64,000 nucleotides of DNA from Coffea arabica. Taxonomy: Eukaryota > Streptophyta > Magnoliopsida > Gentianales > Rubiaceae. Made by a program: the position numbers and the translations under genes. Numbering within the stretch: position 1 is the stretch's first letter; every line of letters starts with the position of its first letter. The DNA lies in assembly GCF_036785885.1 (NCBI RefSeq), contig NC_092314.1, positions 17,505,638 through 17,569,637 on the forward strand, given 5' to 3'. Below the pieces are notes generated by a model that was not told the DNA's origin, made no database searches, and was given only the letters and a program-made list of their open reading frames with translations. Shown here piece after piece: positions 10,235-21,964 of the stretch.

Positions 10235-13200
10235 TGTGATAACCCCCTTCCCCCTAAGGTGTACCCAAAAGTTTAGCGAACTGCCTGCCTGACTCTCGTT
10301 AGGACTCACTCACATTAACTTGAGAGAAAATATTTCACTAACTAAAGCCATTAACAGTCCATCATACTTAAGCACATCCCAAACAAAAGTAAAGTTGTCT
10401 AAATATCCGTTGAAGATAAAAGTCAAAATAAGTATAACATCTAAGTACAAAAGGAAACTTGCAAGTACAATTTCGGGTTTCGGCTTAACTCCAAGCTACT
10501 CCCCACTCTCGTTTTCCCCTCCTATAAGGAAAAAACAAACTAATGGGTTAAGCAAAACCCAGTGAGATTTCCCAAGCAATCAATAATCAATATACACTTA
10601 ACACAATCAAGTAAGAAAAGAACACTTCATTGAATAAATTAAAGAATACTTTACTGAACAATCATTTTCAAAAGGATATAGTGCTCGGAATAGAGCTACT
10701 TCAATATACTACACACTCACCAAACTCCTCCTTATAACCTCCAAAATAGTAAACATTTCCCTCACTGAAATGGCCATATCAATTTAGTAATCTATTATTC
10801 CGTGGTAATACTCGAGCATACTGAAACATTTACTCAAAACTACCGTCCTATTTGACCAAGCCATTTTGCTGGCTCGAATAGTCTGTTGAACAAATGGTTT
10901 TGGAGCCCAGTTCAGTAGGTACGATGAAGTATGTATATGGCTTACAGTCATGCACACTTATAATAACACTTAGTCAATTATCAACCTTCAAACTCTAAGT
11001 TGAGTGTGATAAAGTACACTCCCAACTTAGAAAGCGAGGGACAATTGAAAACACTTCACAATAAAGCGCTAGCATAATCATATAAACATCGTTTAAGTAA
11101 TACATAGGCAATTTAAACACACAACTATGGAAATATTCATCCAAAGTATTTTGAGTTTACTCCTCGGTGCTTGGAACCTCCTCCAGTTCTTCCTCGGCTC
11201 CTGAGATATTTATAAACTTATTAGTCTACTTATTATTTTCCCAGGTAGTGAAGTTAAGGCTCACATGATTATTTTGACTAAAGCGTATATATGTGTATAT
11301 ATAATCCAAGATGTTTAAATGTGTATATATATATAGAGGGAGTTTTAAGGTGATTACATGGCAATAAAAGTTGGGATTTAGGTTCTGAGGATCATTTAGA
11401 ATCGAGGTTCAAAGTTAGTAAGTTTCTATTATTTGCCAATTTAGGGATCTTATGAATTTCCTTGATTTTATCGTAAATTTTGGATGAATTTTATAAGTAA
11501 AACTTTTATAAGGTAACTTAGAGAAGTTTTGGTCAGTTTTGGATTGTTTCTTCCTTAGAAATTCAAAGTTAGAAGTTAGAACATAAGTACTAAGTTAGAA
11601 TTGCTGAAAACAGATTTTAGCAGGACATGCTTCATGTTTTTGGTTCAAGATTCATTATTTCCCTTGTTCAAACCTCCTAACATCCACCCTGCACTTCACC
11701 TTTATACCTAATAAGTTGTTCTTAGTTCAAAGTTTGATTAAAATCTCTTAAAATTTTCAGAAAACAGCTTGGATTCCTCAACTATCCCAAACTGTCCAAA
11801 ACAATCTCACAAGCTCAACTAGCCCCAAGTTTTTTCCCCAAAACTGGACATTTCTTCTCAAATTAAGGTAGATGTAATATACCCAGCAAAACAGTGTACC
11901 ATAGGGTAATTTTAACCAATATTTGCATAAATTTCAGTTCAAAAGATTGGAATTTAAGCTTGAGAAGAACACAACCAGTCACTCAAGTTTCAAAAATGAA
12001 ATTTCAGCCGCTTAGCTTCCATGATTTTCATTCAATCTACCAAGTTATTAACCAAATCCAACATGCAATCACCGAAGCACTGAAATGAAAACATGCAGCT
12101 TCGAAAGTCTAGCAAAACTTTCCAAAAGGCTCTGTTTTAAAACAAGAATTTTAGCTAGACTCCCAATCGGGCAACTAACAATAGTCTCACAGCTATACAA
12201 TTCTTATATAGACACTCCGGCCCCACTAAATAAAGACGATACTAAAAATATAAGGAGTTTCCTAGCTTAAACTGGATGAAATTTCATAGGAAAGGTTGAA
12301 AAACCAAGCTTTCTTTTCTCTTGGCCAAAACTGGATTTCCAGCAAGCAATCAGCTATAAAATTCTAATTTTCACTATAGAAACTCATATGCATCACCTAG
12401 AAACATTATATAGGGCACAAAGCACGAATTCCAGTTATAATCTACCAAAATTTTTGGAGTAAAGAACCAAAACTGCTGCTTTTTTCTCTCATTCTGCTGT
12501 CCAGAAAATTTCCAGCCTTGATATTGCTCACAAGTCTATCTTTTCTTGCTTTTAACCTCTCAAGTATCACATGCATGACCAGATTAAGGTAAGGAAGGAT
12601 ATGTACAATAAATTTTAACTACTACTACAGCAAAACGTTTGGAAGGAAGGTTGAAAATTTTCATCTATAGGCCATCGGCCAGCATGCAGTTTTAAACCAG
12701 ATTTTCCAGAAATGGGTATCCTGCAACTTGCTCCTATTATGCTTGATTCAATTCAAAGGCTACATGCACTCTGAGATTAGGGAAGTAAGAAGCATATATA
12801 GTGCATGCAAGCAACATCTTACAAGCTTGAAGGGGAAAACAACTGAAACTTGCAACTAAACTCCATCAGCAACAAACAACCTTCTTAACCGAATTTCTGC
12901 GTAGTCTCTCTTCAAAAACTAACACTTGTTTCACTTATTTTCTAGTAAACACAATCCCTCACGTTTTAAAGAAGAAACAGTCATAATTTTGCATCTTGCA
13001 TCTCAGATTTAATACAACCACTGAAGGCAAAACGTTCCAGTTTTAATGATCTTTTCCCTCCACTAAATTCTTGTTTCTTTCTATTACTTCATTCCAAAAC
13101 TTCATCAATCTGAAATAGATGGAAAATAAAAGGAACTTAGTGATGCTCCCCTCCAGTTCCTCACAATGTCTTGGCTGAAACAATTCTTCTGCTCCTACTC

Positions 13201-13718
13201 GATGCTCTATCTACTGAGTTGATGTTCTTTGCTGTCTAACTAATGCTCAGAAATTGCAGGGAGAGATTGGTTCTCAGCTTTTGGTGAGTAGGAAGAGGAA
13301 GGGTCGTCGTTTCTTTGTGTTTCTCTCTCAGTTCCTGGTAAGCAAAGGAAAAGGAAAACTAGATGGTTTCTTTCTCTTTTCTTTCGGCCAACTATGCAGA
13401 AGGAATGAAGGAAATGTAGTGGTTGTTTCCTTTCTTGTTTCTCTTGGCTCGTGTTAGCCAAGAGTGAATGCTGGCTTCTCAATATATCATGCAAGAGGAC
13501 AAGTTCATGCACTCACTCTTTTTTCTTTTTTTTCTATTGCTACAGCAAAATCTAATTAAAACTAATGTTTTATGGGGTAAAGGATACAATTTCTCCTAAA
13601 GTGTATCGATTCATTTATTTATTAAAAGGAACAATGAATATGTAAATCAATCAATAAAAAAAGGAAAGTAATATGCGCTAATTTTTAAATAAGACATGAA
13701 AATTTTCGGGCTCTCACA
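10235..13718 (-). mobile_element. Full 5' LTR of the Gypsy element, 3484 bp
   Basis: On the minus strand it starts TGTGAGAG at 13718 and ends TTATCACA at 10235, with TGTGA/TCACA inverted ends. It is followed by the PBS. A TATA box (TATATAAG, 12210-12203) splits it into about 1.5 kb of U3 and about 2 kb of R-U5. Such length is at the high end for plant LTRs. Short ORFs within it are chance. Confidence 0.85.
12203..12210 (-). promoter_or_regulatory. TATA box of the Gypsy LTR
   Basis: TATATAAG on the minus strand about 1.5 kb into the LTR, in a place consistent with the U3/R border. The matching position in the 3' LTR is lost at the CACTA junction. Confidence 0.55.
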
Positions 13719-13739
13719 ATAAATGCCTAATTGTTATTG

Positions 13740-14730
13740 GAATTGTGCATAAATATAAGTTAATTGTGTACTTTATCACAATGGCTGAACTGCGCAAACC
13801 CCACTATTGGACAGTTCATTCGAGCCAATAGCGGGCTTGGTCGAGTAGGCTAGAAGGCTTTGGACACTGAAATGTTTGGTATATTTGAGTATTACCCCAT
13901 TAATGATATGCCTATTGGAGTGACGAAATGATTAATGATTATTGAAGAGAATTGTTTACTGTTTTGGAGGATATAAGAAGGAGTTTGGTGGAGTGTGAAG
14001 TGATTGCAAGGAGTTGTGCAATGAATTACTGAACAGAGCTAAGGTTGTGTTTGGATTGCATTTTTCATGGATTTTTCGTTGAAAAATTACTGTAGTGATT
14101 TGATGTATGTGAGGTAAAAAGGTGATAGGGAAATGTGTTCACGGAAAACAAGGTCATTTTTCTGTGGAAAATGGCTATCCAAACAAAGTATTACATCTGG
14201 AAACGGACGAGAGCCACCTCTAGAGTCCATATCAGTACCATATCCTTTGATATTGATTATACTATTTGTTAAGAATTGTTTCAGGAATTATCCTGTTATT
14301 AATTGGTTTGGTATTTCTGTCATATTACTGAAATTGTGAAATGTTGTGTTTAAGATTATCTATTTTCTTAGAACCTCATTGGGTGAAAACTCACCCCTTT
14401 AGTTGTTTTTCTTAACATGGGTTGGAAACGTGAAACCGGAAAATAGTGAGTTTGAGAATTGAAGTCTATGTTTTAAATAAATTGTCATCCTATTTATACT
14501 TAGTGAATTGATTGAACAACTAGTATTTTGATCCGTTTAGTTGTATATATAATTATAGATTATTTGGAATGTTAGATGGCTTGTAATATTTAATTGTGGT
14601 GTTTTAATGTTTGCTTTGAAATTAATACTATCAATTGGAAGATTTTGAGTGAGTTCTTAGGAAAATTGGGCAAACCGTCTGCTAAGCCTTATAGCAGGAC
14701 CTTAGAGAGGTGGAGCCGTCACATTCAATC
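13740..14730 (+). mobile_element. Partial LTR of a related Gypsy family, opposite orientation
   Basis: Parts read as the reverse complement of the neighbouring LTR: the TCCACCAAACTCCT/ATAACCTCCAAAA block at 10725-10745 corresponds to the inverse at about 13965-14000, and CTGGCTCGAAT corresponds to ATTCGAGCCA. It ends near GGTGGAGCCGTCACA at 14725, an LTR-like TCACA end. The sequence 14041-14460 has no counterpart I could place. No internal coding is seen. Confidence 0.55.
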
Positions 14731-14849
14731 CTTTTTCGGTCGTTCATCTACAATTCCACCAACTCGATAGCAACACCACAACATATATGTATTATTGAAT
14801 TATCAATTCCCGGCCGAATAGTTCGGCTGGAAAAAGGCTTGAGCTTTCA

Positions 14850-15065
14850 GTGGGACCGATTGATCTACATCCAATAATAATCCTTTCCTTTGCCATTCTT
14901 TCCCTGCTCATTGCTGTAGCGCTTACCGTTGATCAACGAAGTCCATGTCTTGCCCGATATCCTTACATGTACATAAGAAGCACTTTGTGTTTCTACAGTG
15001 GTGCCGCTTTCAGGTGCAACTCTGCTTCATGGGTTTGTGCTTTCGAGTGCTTCTCCCCGCTTTAA
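14850..15065 (+). CDS. Unrecognised small membrane ORF, possibly a gene fragment
   Basis: A 71-codon frame begins with a hydrophobic stretch (IIILSFAILSLLIAVALTV) followed by a Cys- and Tyr-rich part (CLARYPYMYIRSTLCFYSGA). I do not recognise the family; a DUF1218-like membrane protein is only a weak thought. A second exon-like open stretch at about 15872-16005 (IIWSELLFGIYAASLAIYL) follows an AG and could belong with it. There is no supporting promoter. It could equally be a decayed gene piece. Confidence 0.25.
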   Translation: MGPIDLHPIIILSFAILSLLIAVALTVDQRSPCLARYPYMYIRSTLCFYSGAAFRCNSASWVCAFECFSPL

Positions 15066-15399
15066 AGCTCTTGTACTTTCAAATGGACATTGAAATGGAC
15101 CGAATTGGATTGTGTTTTGTGCTGCTGCCGCTGGGTGGTCCGACATTTATAAAATTGCTCACTGAATTCGTTATTTGCATATTACCCTCGGCTCCTAAGA
15201 AGTTTCATTATGTATGCTATATTGCTATGCGTATAATTCTTCGCTCTGATTTAATTAAATTTTAATTAGGAATTAGGATTTCGTGTTCATCCCTCATGCG
15301 TTTACAAAAGATATTTCCAGCCAACTGCACAATTTCAAGGTTACAAACTGCATAATTAAGTCATATAATTTAATTAGAGTATACAGTTAAAAATTATGT

Positions 15400-15860
15400 A
15401 GAGTTCGTTTGTGTTAACTAGTGTAATTTAAGCTATAAATTTGTAATCTAAGCTATATATATGTGTGTGTATATCTACATATATATAAATTTGTTTCTTT
15501 TTTACCAAAGAGATCAATCATGTGCTTTTTTTTTAAAAATTTTTTTGTATATAGTCCTTTCTTCATATTTTTATAAGTAAAGATATATATCTAGATATAT
15601 AAATTTGCTTATTATTTTTGTAAAGATGCTTATTCTTCTGAAATTCTGTATATAGTATTTTCTCCACATTTTTTTATATAACTATATAATGATGAGTATT
15701 ACATATATAAATTTCTTTTTATAATAGAGATCTTATATATATATATAGTCCTTTGTTTGTATTTTTCAAGTGTATATTGTATATTATATATGTATATAGA
15801 TGATATAGATATTATATATAAAATATATGTGTATCGATAAGTACGTAGATAATTGTGATT
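15400..15860. repeat. AT-rich low-complexity tract
   Basis: Many TATATA and TGTGTATAT runs interspersed with poly-T. No coding or element ends are seen. Confidence 0.6.
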
Positions 15861-16639
15861 ATCTCAACAGATATGCATCATCTGGAGTGAACTGCTTTTT
15901 GGAATTTACGCTGCAAGCCTTGCTATCTATCTCCACAGCATTCGCAGTGCCGATGTGACCACACAAGGGACTTTGTGCTCGGAATTGATAGCCAGATTTA
16001 ATTAGCTGTCGGCCATTAAGTTTTCTTGTTTACCAAATTGTCCTCCAAGATGCTTCTCTTGTGGACCAGGCCATCTTACAGCTTGGTTAAGTTTGTAATT
16101 TCTCATTCTTTTGATTGACTTATAAGACATAATGGTCTCCATGCAAGCTCTGTTATATGCTCGACCTCCCAGATTGCATGTAAATCTTCTTGTCAATTGT
16201 TGTGAACTAAGTATCTCATACACCAGGTACCCTATTATGATTATTTCTTCAATGATTTTTCCTTCACTCTCATAGTCTCATCTGATATCATTCTGATGTT
16301 CTGTTCCATTCATTTGCTTATTGATCAAAAAAATCTGCGTTTACTGACTTGAGATCTATTATTTAGTCTTCGAGGAAGTTTGATTCAGTGCTCTGTGCCT
16401 TGATGATCAATGGAGGTACTGTTTTACTGGTTTCTTTAATGTGTTTGTTATTTTAAAGTTCTTCCAAATGCCTTTTGTATTAGTTGCTACCAGTAGTGTT
16501 ATTTGGTTATTTCATGCAATGGACTTCTATTCCCTTCGCTACATAGTTATATCTAGAATAAAATTCTACTCCATTATCATACAAACACCGTGAATTCCTC
16601 TGAGTTGTATGCACATGATGATCATCCCAAAATCTGTGA

Positions 16640-16685
16640 GAAAAAAATGAGAGAAATAAAAAGAGAGAGAGAGAAAGAGAGAGAA
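16640..16685. repeat. GA-rich simple repeat
   Basis: An imperfect (GA)n/AGAGA tract. Its complement creates hydrophobic Leu/Phe/Ser shadow ORFs on the minus strand, which are not genes. Confidence 0.7.
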
Positions 16686-16910
16686 GTTTGCTGCCCTTTT
16701 GATCGAACAAAAAGAAGCTCAGCGAAGAAAAAATAGAGAAGCATATCACAGAAGAAAGTTAAACCAAACTGTTGTACAACCCGCTTCCTCGACAATCTCT
16801 TGAGCCTTCCAAACAATCACGCAGCGAAACACCTACTACAATAGTCACTACTAACAACTGTGATGATGGTACGTATATATTCCACAATTTCTAGTTCCTT
16901 GCTCATTTAT

Positions 16911-17072
16911 TTATTATTATTTTTTTTTGTTGACGAAGTGGGTGTCCGGTCAAGTCCGTAAAGGCGGCCCGACTAATCCCACTTCGGTCCAATCCAGCGC
17001 CCCAACTTAGACCTAGCACGTTAACAGCACGGAGAAGCCGATGTTGCTGCAGAGATTCGACCCCAGAACCTG
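16911..17072 (-). mobile_element. SINE (tRNA-related), 162 bp, with 14-bp target duplication
   Basis: The element is flanked by perfect 14-bp copies of CCTTGCTCATTTAT (16897-16910 and 17073-17086). On the minus strand it is GC-rich, has a Pol III B-box-like motif (GGGGTCGAATCTC) close to its start and ends in an A-rich tail (plus-strand T run at 16920-16928). Length, tail and variable target duplication fit a SINE mobilised by LINE machinery. A clear A box was not found, so it may be 5' truncated. Confidence 0.88.
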
Positions 17073-17086
17073 CCTTGCTCATTTAT

Positions 17087-18550
17087 ACTTCCCTTGAGTA
17101 TGCCCCTGCACCTATTAAACACATTGTTAATTTATATGTCTTTCTTATCAGTTAACAAAGCTTGCAAACCTGTTCACTTTGTAGTTTCTGTGACTCAAAA
17201 TTTGGAGCAATAGAACTAATTATTATTATGCAGAGGAAAACGGATGCCGCAGTTAACTGAGCAGCATTTGCATCACGCATGTCCTCTTTCTGATCGAGTT
17301 ACCTATATCCAACTATTAGTGTAACAACAGTAAACTTAAAAAAAAAAAAAATCATTCTGTACCATTATTCTGTCACTTTCCAATGAAACGCTTCCATGTT
17401 CGCAATTCCAATATACATGTTCCTTTTCCATATTTTCCAATTTTTATCTTAACTCATTGCTTTGCAAATTCTTTATGCTGGTTCTTAGTTATCCAACTTC
17501 GCAAATGTCCTGCTCCTCTTGCCCCTGATACACATGGAAATCATCTTCAACATTCACAAGTTCTATTAATTGGTTGTGGCAGCCAATGCAATCGTGGTAA
17601 ATGCCTAATACTTACTATATTCAGAACTACCATAATAGCTTGTTTCTTGTTAGTTGATATAATCAATTGTTTATCTCTTTCTATGCGACAGGTAATGAAG
17701 TTTATGTATTTGACACTGCATCAAAATTAAAAAATGATCTCTCCTACTTCTCCACTTATGAAGAAGATCTTCATCTCTATCATCTTTATATAAATATTAC
17801 TACTCCCATAGCAACTGTTATTTCAGGCGTATAACTGTACTTCTCTGAATTATCTAAAACCAAGGTAATTCTTCAAGCACCAACCGCAATCACATGTGCT
17901 CAGATTATAGTGCACACATGATAAAGGTGTGTAACTGCTTCAAATGATTTGTTCTTTGATCCTTCCACGCTTTCTTGAACATAAAAATATATTCTTCAAT
18001 ATATGATCCTTTACCATGTTTTTCTCACTCAATTCATTATTGTTCATCTTGCACTAATAGCTGACTCGTTCACGTGTATGAACCACTTCAAATTTCTTCC
18101 CAAAAACATCGAAGATACTTCAGGTACCTAATACTCTTGACAACTTTACATATATAGTTTCCTATTGACCTGTATTAAACTGCTTGGCACATTCTTTGTA
18201 CAATGCGATTAACTCAACGTATTTGCCTTTGTAGAGCTGTTACCTAATACCATCTCAGTTCCAAACAAGCACCAACTGTACACATGTGAAATCCTGCCAT
18301 CAAAGAATATCAACTACTATACACATGTGAAACAAACAACAAATTAAAAATACAAAAAAAAAACTTAAAACAAAAAAATACATTAAAAAATTAATAAAAT
18401 TTTTACAAATAAATTAAAACATAAAATAATGCAAAATGCGACACTACACAATATATTAATAAAGTTGTCTAGTATAGCATTACTAGTGACAGCTTAGTGA
18501 CACTAGTTTATTGCTGCATTACTTAATTGGTTGGAGTTTGGGAAGTGGAA
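17087..18550. other. No recognisable gene or element
   Basis: AT-rich sequence with short chance ORFs (for example 17383-17730) that resemble no family I know. Poly-A/T runs occur at 17338 and 18350-18440. Confidence 0.4.
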
Positions 18551-18554
18551 AGGG

Positions 18555-18680
18555 TTAAATATTAAAAACCTCCCTGTGGTTAAATTAATATCACATTAAC
18601 TTCCCGCAGTTTAGAAGCTAACATTTTAGCTCGTCATGATTTGCCAAAAAGTGTAACTGTTAGTTTTTCCATCCAACTTA
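18555..18680. repeat. Possible terminal part of a Mutator-like non-autonomous element
   Basis: GGGTTAAATATTAAAAACCTCCCTGTGG at 18552 onward resembles the ends of other GGGATAAT...CCTCCC elements in this window, but no matching inverted end was found. Partial or unrelated. Confidence 0.3.
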
Positions 18681-18689
18681 ACAGTCAAA

Positions 18690-21320
18690 TAGAAATAACT
18701 AAATTTTTTAAATGAAATAATTATGAGATTACCTAATTACCTGTAAAGCAAGGTCAAAATTAGATCACAAGGAAAATCTGTTATAGACTTTAGGGTAACT
18801 ATAAAATATCACAAAAAAGCTTCTTCTTCTCCAATCGTCTTCTTCGAATGATTGCTCCGCGCCACCAGAAACCACCACCACCATCAGTGACAGAATCACA
18901 TGAAATGTATACTTAGGACACCGCAATTTGCATACATTATGATTTGTGTGCTCGAATTTACACAAAAATTTACCAGAAGGGTGTGAAACAGGCAGCAGCA
19001 ATCATGGGTTTTCGATCTTTTCCTGTTTAAATCACCCATCAATGTTCATAAAGCTTACAACCCAATGATCCAGAAATCATTTACCACACAATTAGACCGG
19101 CACCAGTGACAAAAATATCTTGTATGCTCAAAATCAAGAGATAGACCAGCCACTCCTCCAATTTTGAAGATGCCGGCAAATTGGGTCATGTAATTCGGGG
19201 TTATGAGCTTTTTTTTTTCAATTGCATAATTGTGTGTTTTGGAGAATGTGCCCTGACATGGTTTCCTCGAAGAATACTACCGATTGTTGTAAATAAAGAA
19301 ATATTTTAAAAGATTTTGTTGCACAGTGAAAAATCGGAGAGATTTCTCGTCATTTTATAATGTTTTTTTTTATTGAGTTTGTGTTAGATTGATAATTAGT
19401 ATGAGTCAGCATCCATAAAAGGAAAGTTGAGTTAGGACTATTTAGTTCGAACTGCATCGTTTCTTGCATGGGCCCAAGTTAGTTTTACACGTACTCCAAC
19501 GTTCAGAATCACAAAAGAGCATGTTTTACGTGACTTTTTTCTGACTCCTTATTTGGAAAGCACACTCATACTCACAGCTCTAGTTGAATTTTCCTAATAT
19601 TTTCTGGTTCTATTCCTCCTTGTTTACATAAACAAGAAGATTTATTTTATTTTGAGAAAACATTTCAACTTTCTGAAATAGTTTTTAAAACAGTGCTATT
19701 AAGACTCAAGCTTCCTCAAATTTAGTCTGCGATTTTGTTAGCATTTTTCGGACTATTTTTCCAACACTGATGTTCTACTATTTGCTTTCGAAAGTGAGGC
19801 TACACCCGCTTCTTTGAAAATAGAAGGTGAAGAGGAACTGCAGTTAATTTTTGGTCCTAGAAAATTCTCCTTTTGTTGTTGTATTAGCTTGTTGTAACTG
19901 CTTATCTGAATCCTAACATGTTGCAATTATCCCTATAGTATATCATAAACTGCCTTGTAAGGAAGTACCTTAAAGCAGTATTTGTCTTCGAAAAGGTAAC
20001 CTAACAATGTTGTATTTCTGAATGAGTTCATCCATTGAACTGTATAACAAATCTTAGCATCCTACAAAATTTGATCTTCTCCCATATGCATAGAGAAATT
20101 ATCGATTAATGAGATTGTATTTCAGGTTGAAAATGAAAAATGGACTCCTTTCTTTTAGAAGATTCTTCATGATTCTTCATCAAAGTAATGAGAACCTATC
20201 TGGGCTGTGCAATCTTTAGTCTGTTTTTTTGTTATGGGTTTGGTGTCTTGTGCAAATAATCAATGTAAAAGCAGACCTGCAATCCAGCCATAGCTTTAAT
20301 ACATTGATCATGGACAACTTTATGAACTCAGAATTTTAAATTTTGTGAAGTTCATAATTTTTCTGATTCCCCACCACAATTTCATTCCTGAGGTATCTGT
20401 TATGATCTGATACGTAGATATGAAAATTTATTTTCGGAAGTGCCACATGAAGAATATCAATGACCAGAGGTGCTCTGGCTGACCTATTCTTTGTCTAAGC
20501 ATGAATTTGCCTTGTATGTCTTGCATACTGGAACCCTTCATTTTGCCCATCTTTATCTATGTTTAAGATCAAGTATAAATTTTTTTGACAAAAAAGGGTT
20601 GCTACAGAGGAATTTTCATATTGTTGCAGTAGTGCAGCTGAATATTAAAGGACAGACGATGAAGCTGAGAGTTGTACAGCATTTTATTGGTGTATAATGC
20701 TTAAGTTCATGAAATTAATTTGCCTAGCTAGATGATGTTTTTGGCATTTAGAACAAAATGGCTCACTCCAAATAGTTCTTCCTAAATGGTCTGCAACTTA
20801 GTATTGCAGGAGATATTCTTGTTATCAATTGTTCTTGATGGTAGCCAACCCAAAGAAATAGAAAACCTTGAAAACATTTTTTTAAATTACTTTTGAGCTG
20901 ATCCTTGAGGAAGTAATGAGATCTACGTGCTGGGCTTTTCTGGTTATAATGGTCCTCCTTTAATATGCTTGAGAAAATTGAAGGATAATGTCTAAATGCA
21001 GTAGTTTGCCCCTTGGGGCTGCGCATGCTTTATGGCTCCTTAGAAGCTTGAAAAGGCAAAAATCAGGCACCACCTATCCATGTTACTTGATTGACTGGAA
21101 GCTTAATTGTATTAGTTCTTGCGTTGTGAATAGAGAGCCTGGTCAACTTTTATACGATATAAGTTCATTTTCCTTCATTAACTTTTTAAAATGCATCCAA
21201 TTCAAACAATGCACTCCCCACATTTTTTTTTCTAGTTTTAATCTAGTTGTTGCAAAATTAACTTACTAAGTTGGGTTAGTCTGTTTTCTAAGTTTGTTAA
21301 CACGAGCTTTTTTATACCAA
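18690..21320. other. No recognisable gene or element
   Basis: Mixed AT-rich sequence. Short frames at 20470-20697 and 20988-21269 show no family features. It could contain decayed introns of the CAP-H locus that follows, but no upstream CAP-H exon was found. Confidence 0.35.
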
Positions 21321-21323
21321 CAG

Positions 21324-21964
21324 GTTAACAGGATCGAAGTGCAGTATGACAAAACATCAAAACAGGTTGACGTCCAGGCACTTGAGGAAACCCTGTGGGA
21401 CCATATAAGCGAAAAAAATCTGGCAGAAGTGCAGGTAACTTTAACATTTTCCTTAAATCATGGTACTTTACCTTTAATACATATTCCGCACAGTTGTCTA
21501 TGCGGCAGTTCTAGAGCCCAAGTTAGAATACGTTACCTTTAATACCGTAGAAGAATATTCAATATTTGGCCATAATGATGACTAAGATGATCAATTCAAT
21601 GAATATTAACCATAATTGCAAATAGCTAGTTCATGCTGTTCAATTGTCATATTATCCTCATCTCCCAAGCCTTCCAATAAACAGTTAGCGTGAATGGTGG
21701 TCATAGGCTGAGGGCCGGGCTTTTTATCACATTGTCTTATGTTCTTTTTCTGCATTTTATCAATGCAAACAGGAAAACACAGAAGACCACAAAATATCTT
21801 TTAAGCAAATTTTAGCCACTTTTCCAAGTGACTGCAGAGCAGCATCATCTGTGTGAGACATCTCTCCTCATTTGTGTTTCATATGCTTATTGCATCTCGC
21901 AAATGAGCATGGGTAGTGGATCCAAGTGTCTGCTAACTTGGATGATCTCAGTATTCATCTTTAG
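21324..21964 (+). pseudogene. Condensin subunit 2 (CAP-H / Barren) last two exons, with stops
   Basis: Exon A (21324-21434, after CAG, before GTAACT) reads VNRIEVQYDKTSKQVDVQAL, then EETLWDHI. Exon B (21773-21964, after AACAG) reads ISFKQILATFPSDCRAASSV-stop-DISPHLCFICLLHLANEHG-stop, then DDLSIHL and a terminal stop. This is the C-terminus of plant CAP-H, the kleisin of condensin I that bridges the SMC heads during chromosome condensation. Splice sites and order are preserved, but TGA (21854-21856) and TAG (21914-21916) interrupt exon B. The rest of the gene is not seen upstream. It is a genomic (intron-retaining) fragment, not a retrocopy. Confidence 0.82.

Larger units (their letters stand above)
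5759..13718 (-). mobile_element. Ty3/Gypsy LTR retrotransposon, internally deleted
   Basis: A minus-strand element: 5' LTR 10235-13718, PBS 10221-10232 (complementary to the initiator Met-tRNA 3' end), remnants of gag and protease (about 8290-10200), reverse transcriptase N-terminal half (about 7490-8260), PPT at 7453-7466, then the truncated 3' LTR. RNase H, integrase and the rest of pol are absent. The reading goes from an RT block resembling GYYRRFI straight into the usual end of chromovirus pol (FRGRNSFKGGE, compare FEDEILLKGG). The very long LTR and that pol end suggest the Tekay/Del lineage. It cannot be autonomous. Confidence 0.85.

Noticed and set aside
13240..13512. Overlapping frames on both strands in the Gypsy LTR
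   Set aside because: They lie in U3 sequence that is duplicated in the other LTR with indels; no protein features.
16507..16816. Leu/Phe/Ser-rich minus-strand frames
   Set aside because: They come from the complement of a GA-rich simple repeat.
16911..17072. tRNA gene
   Set aside because: A B-box-like motif is present but there is no cloverleaf or clear A box; poly-A tail and target duplications show a SINE.
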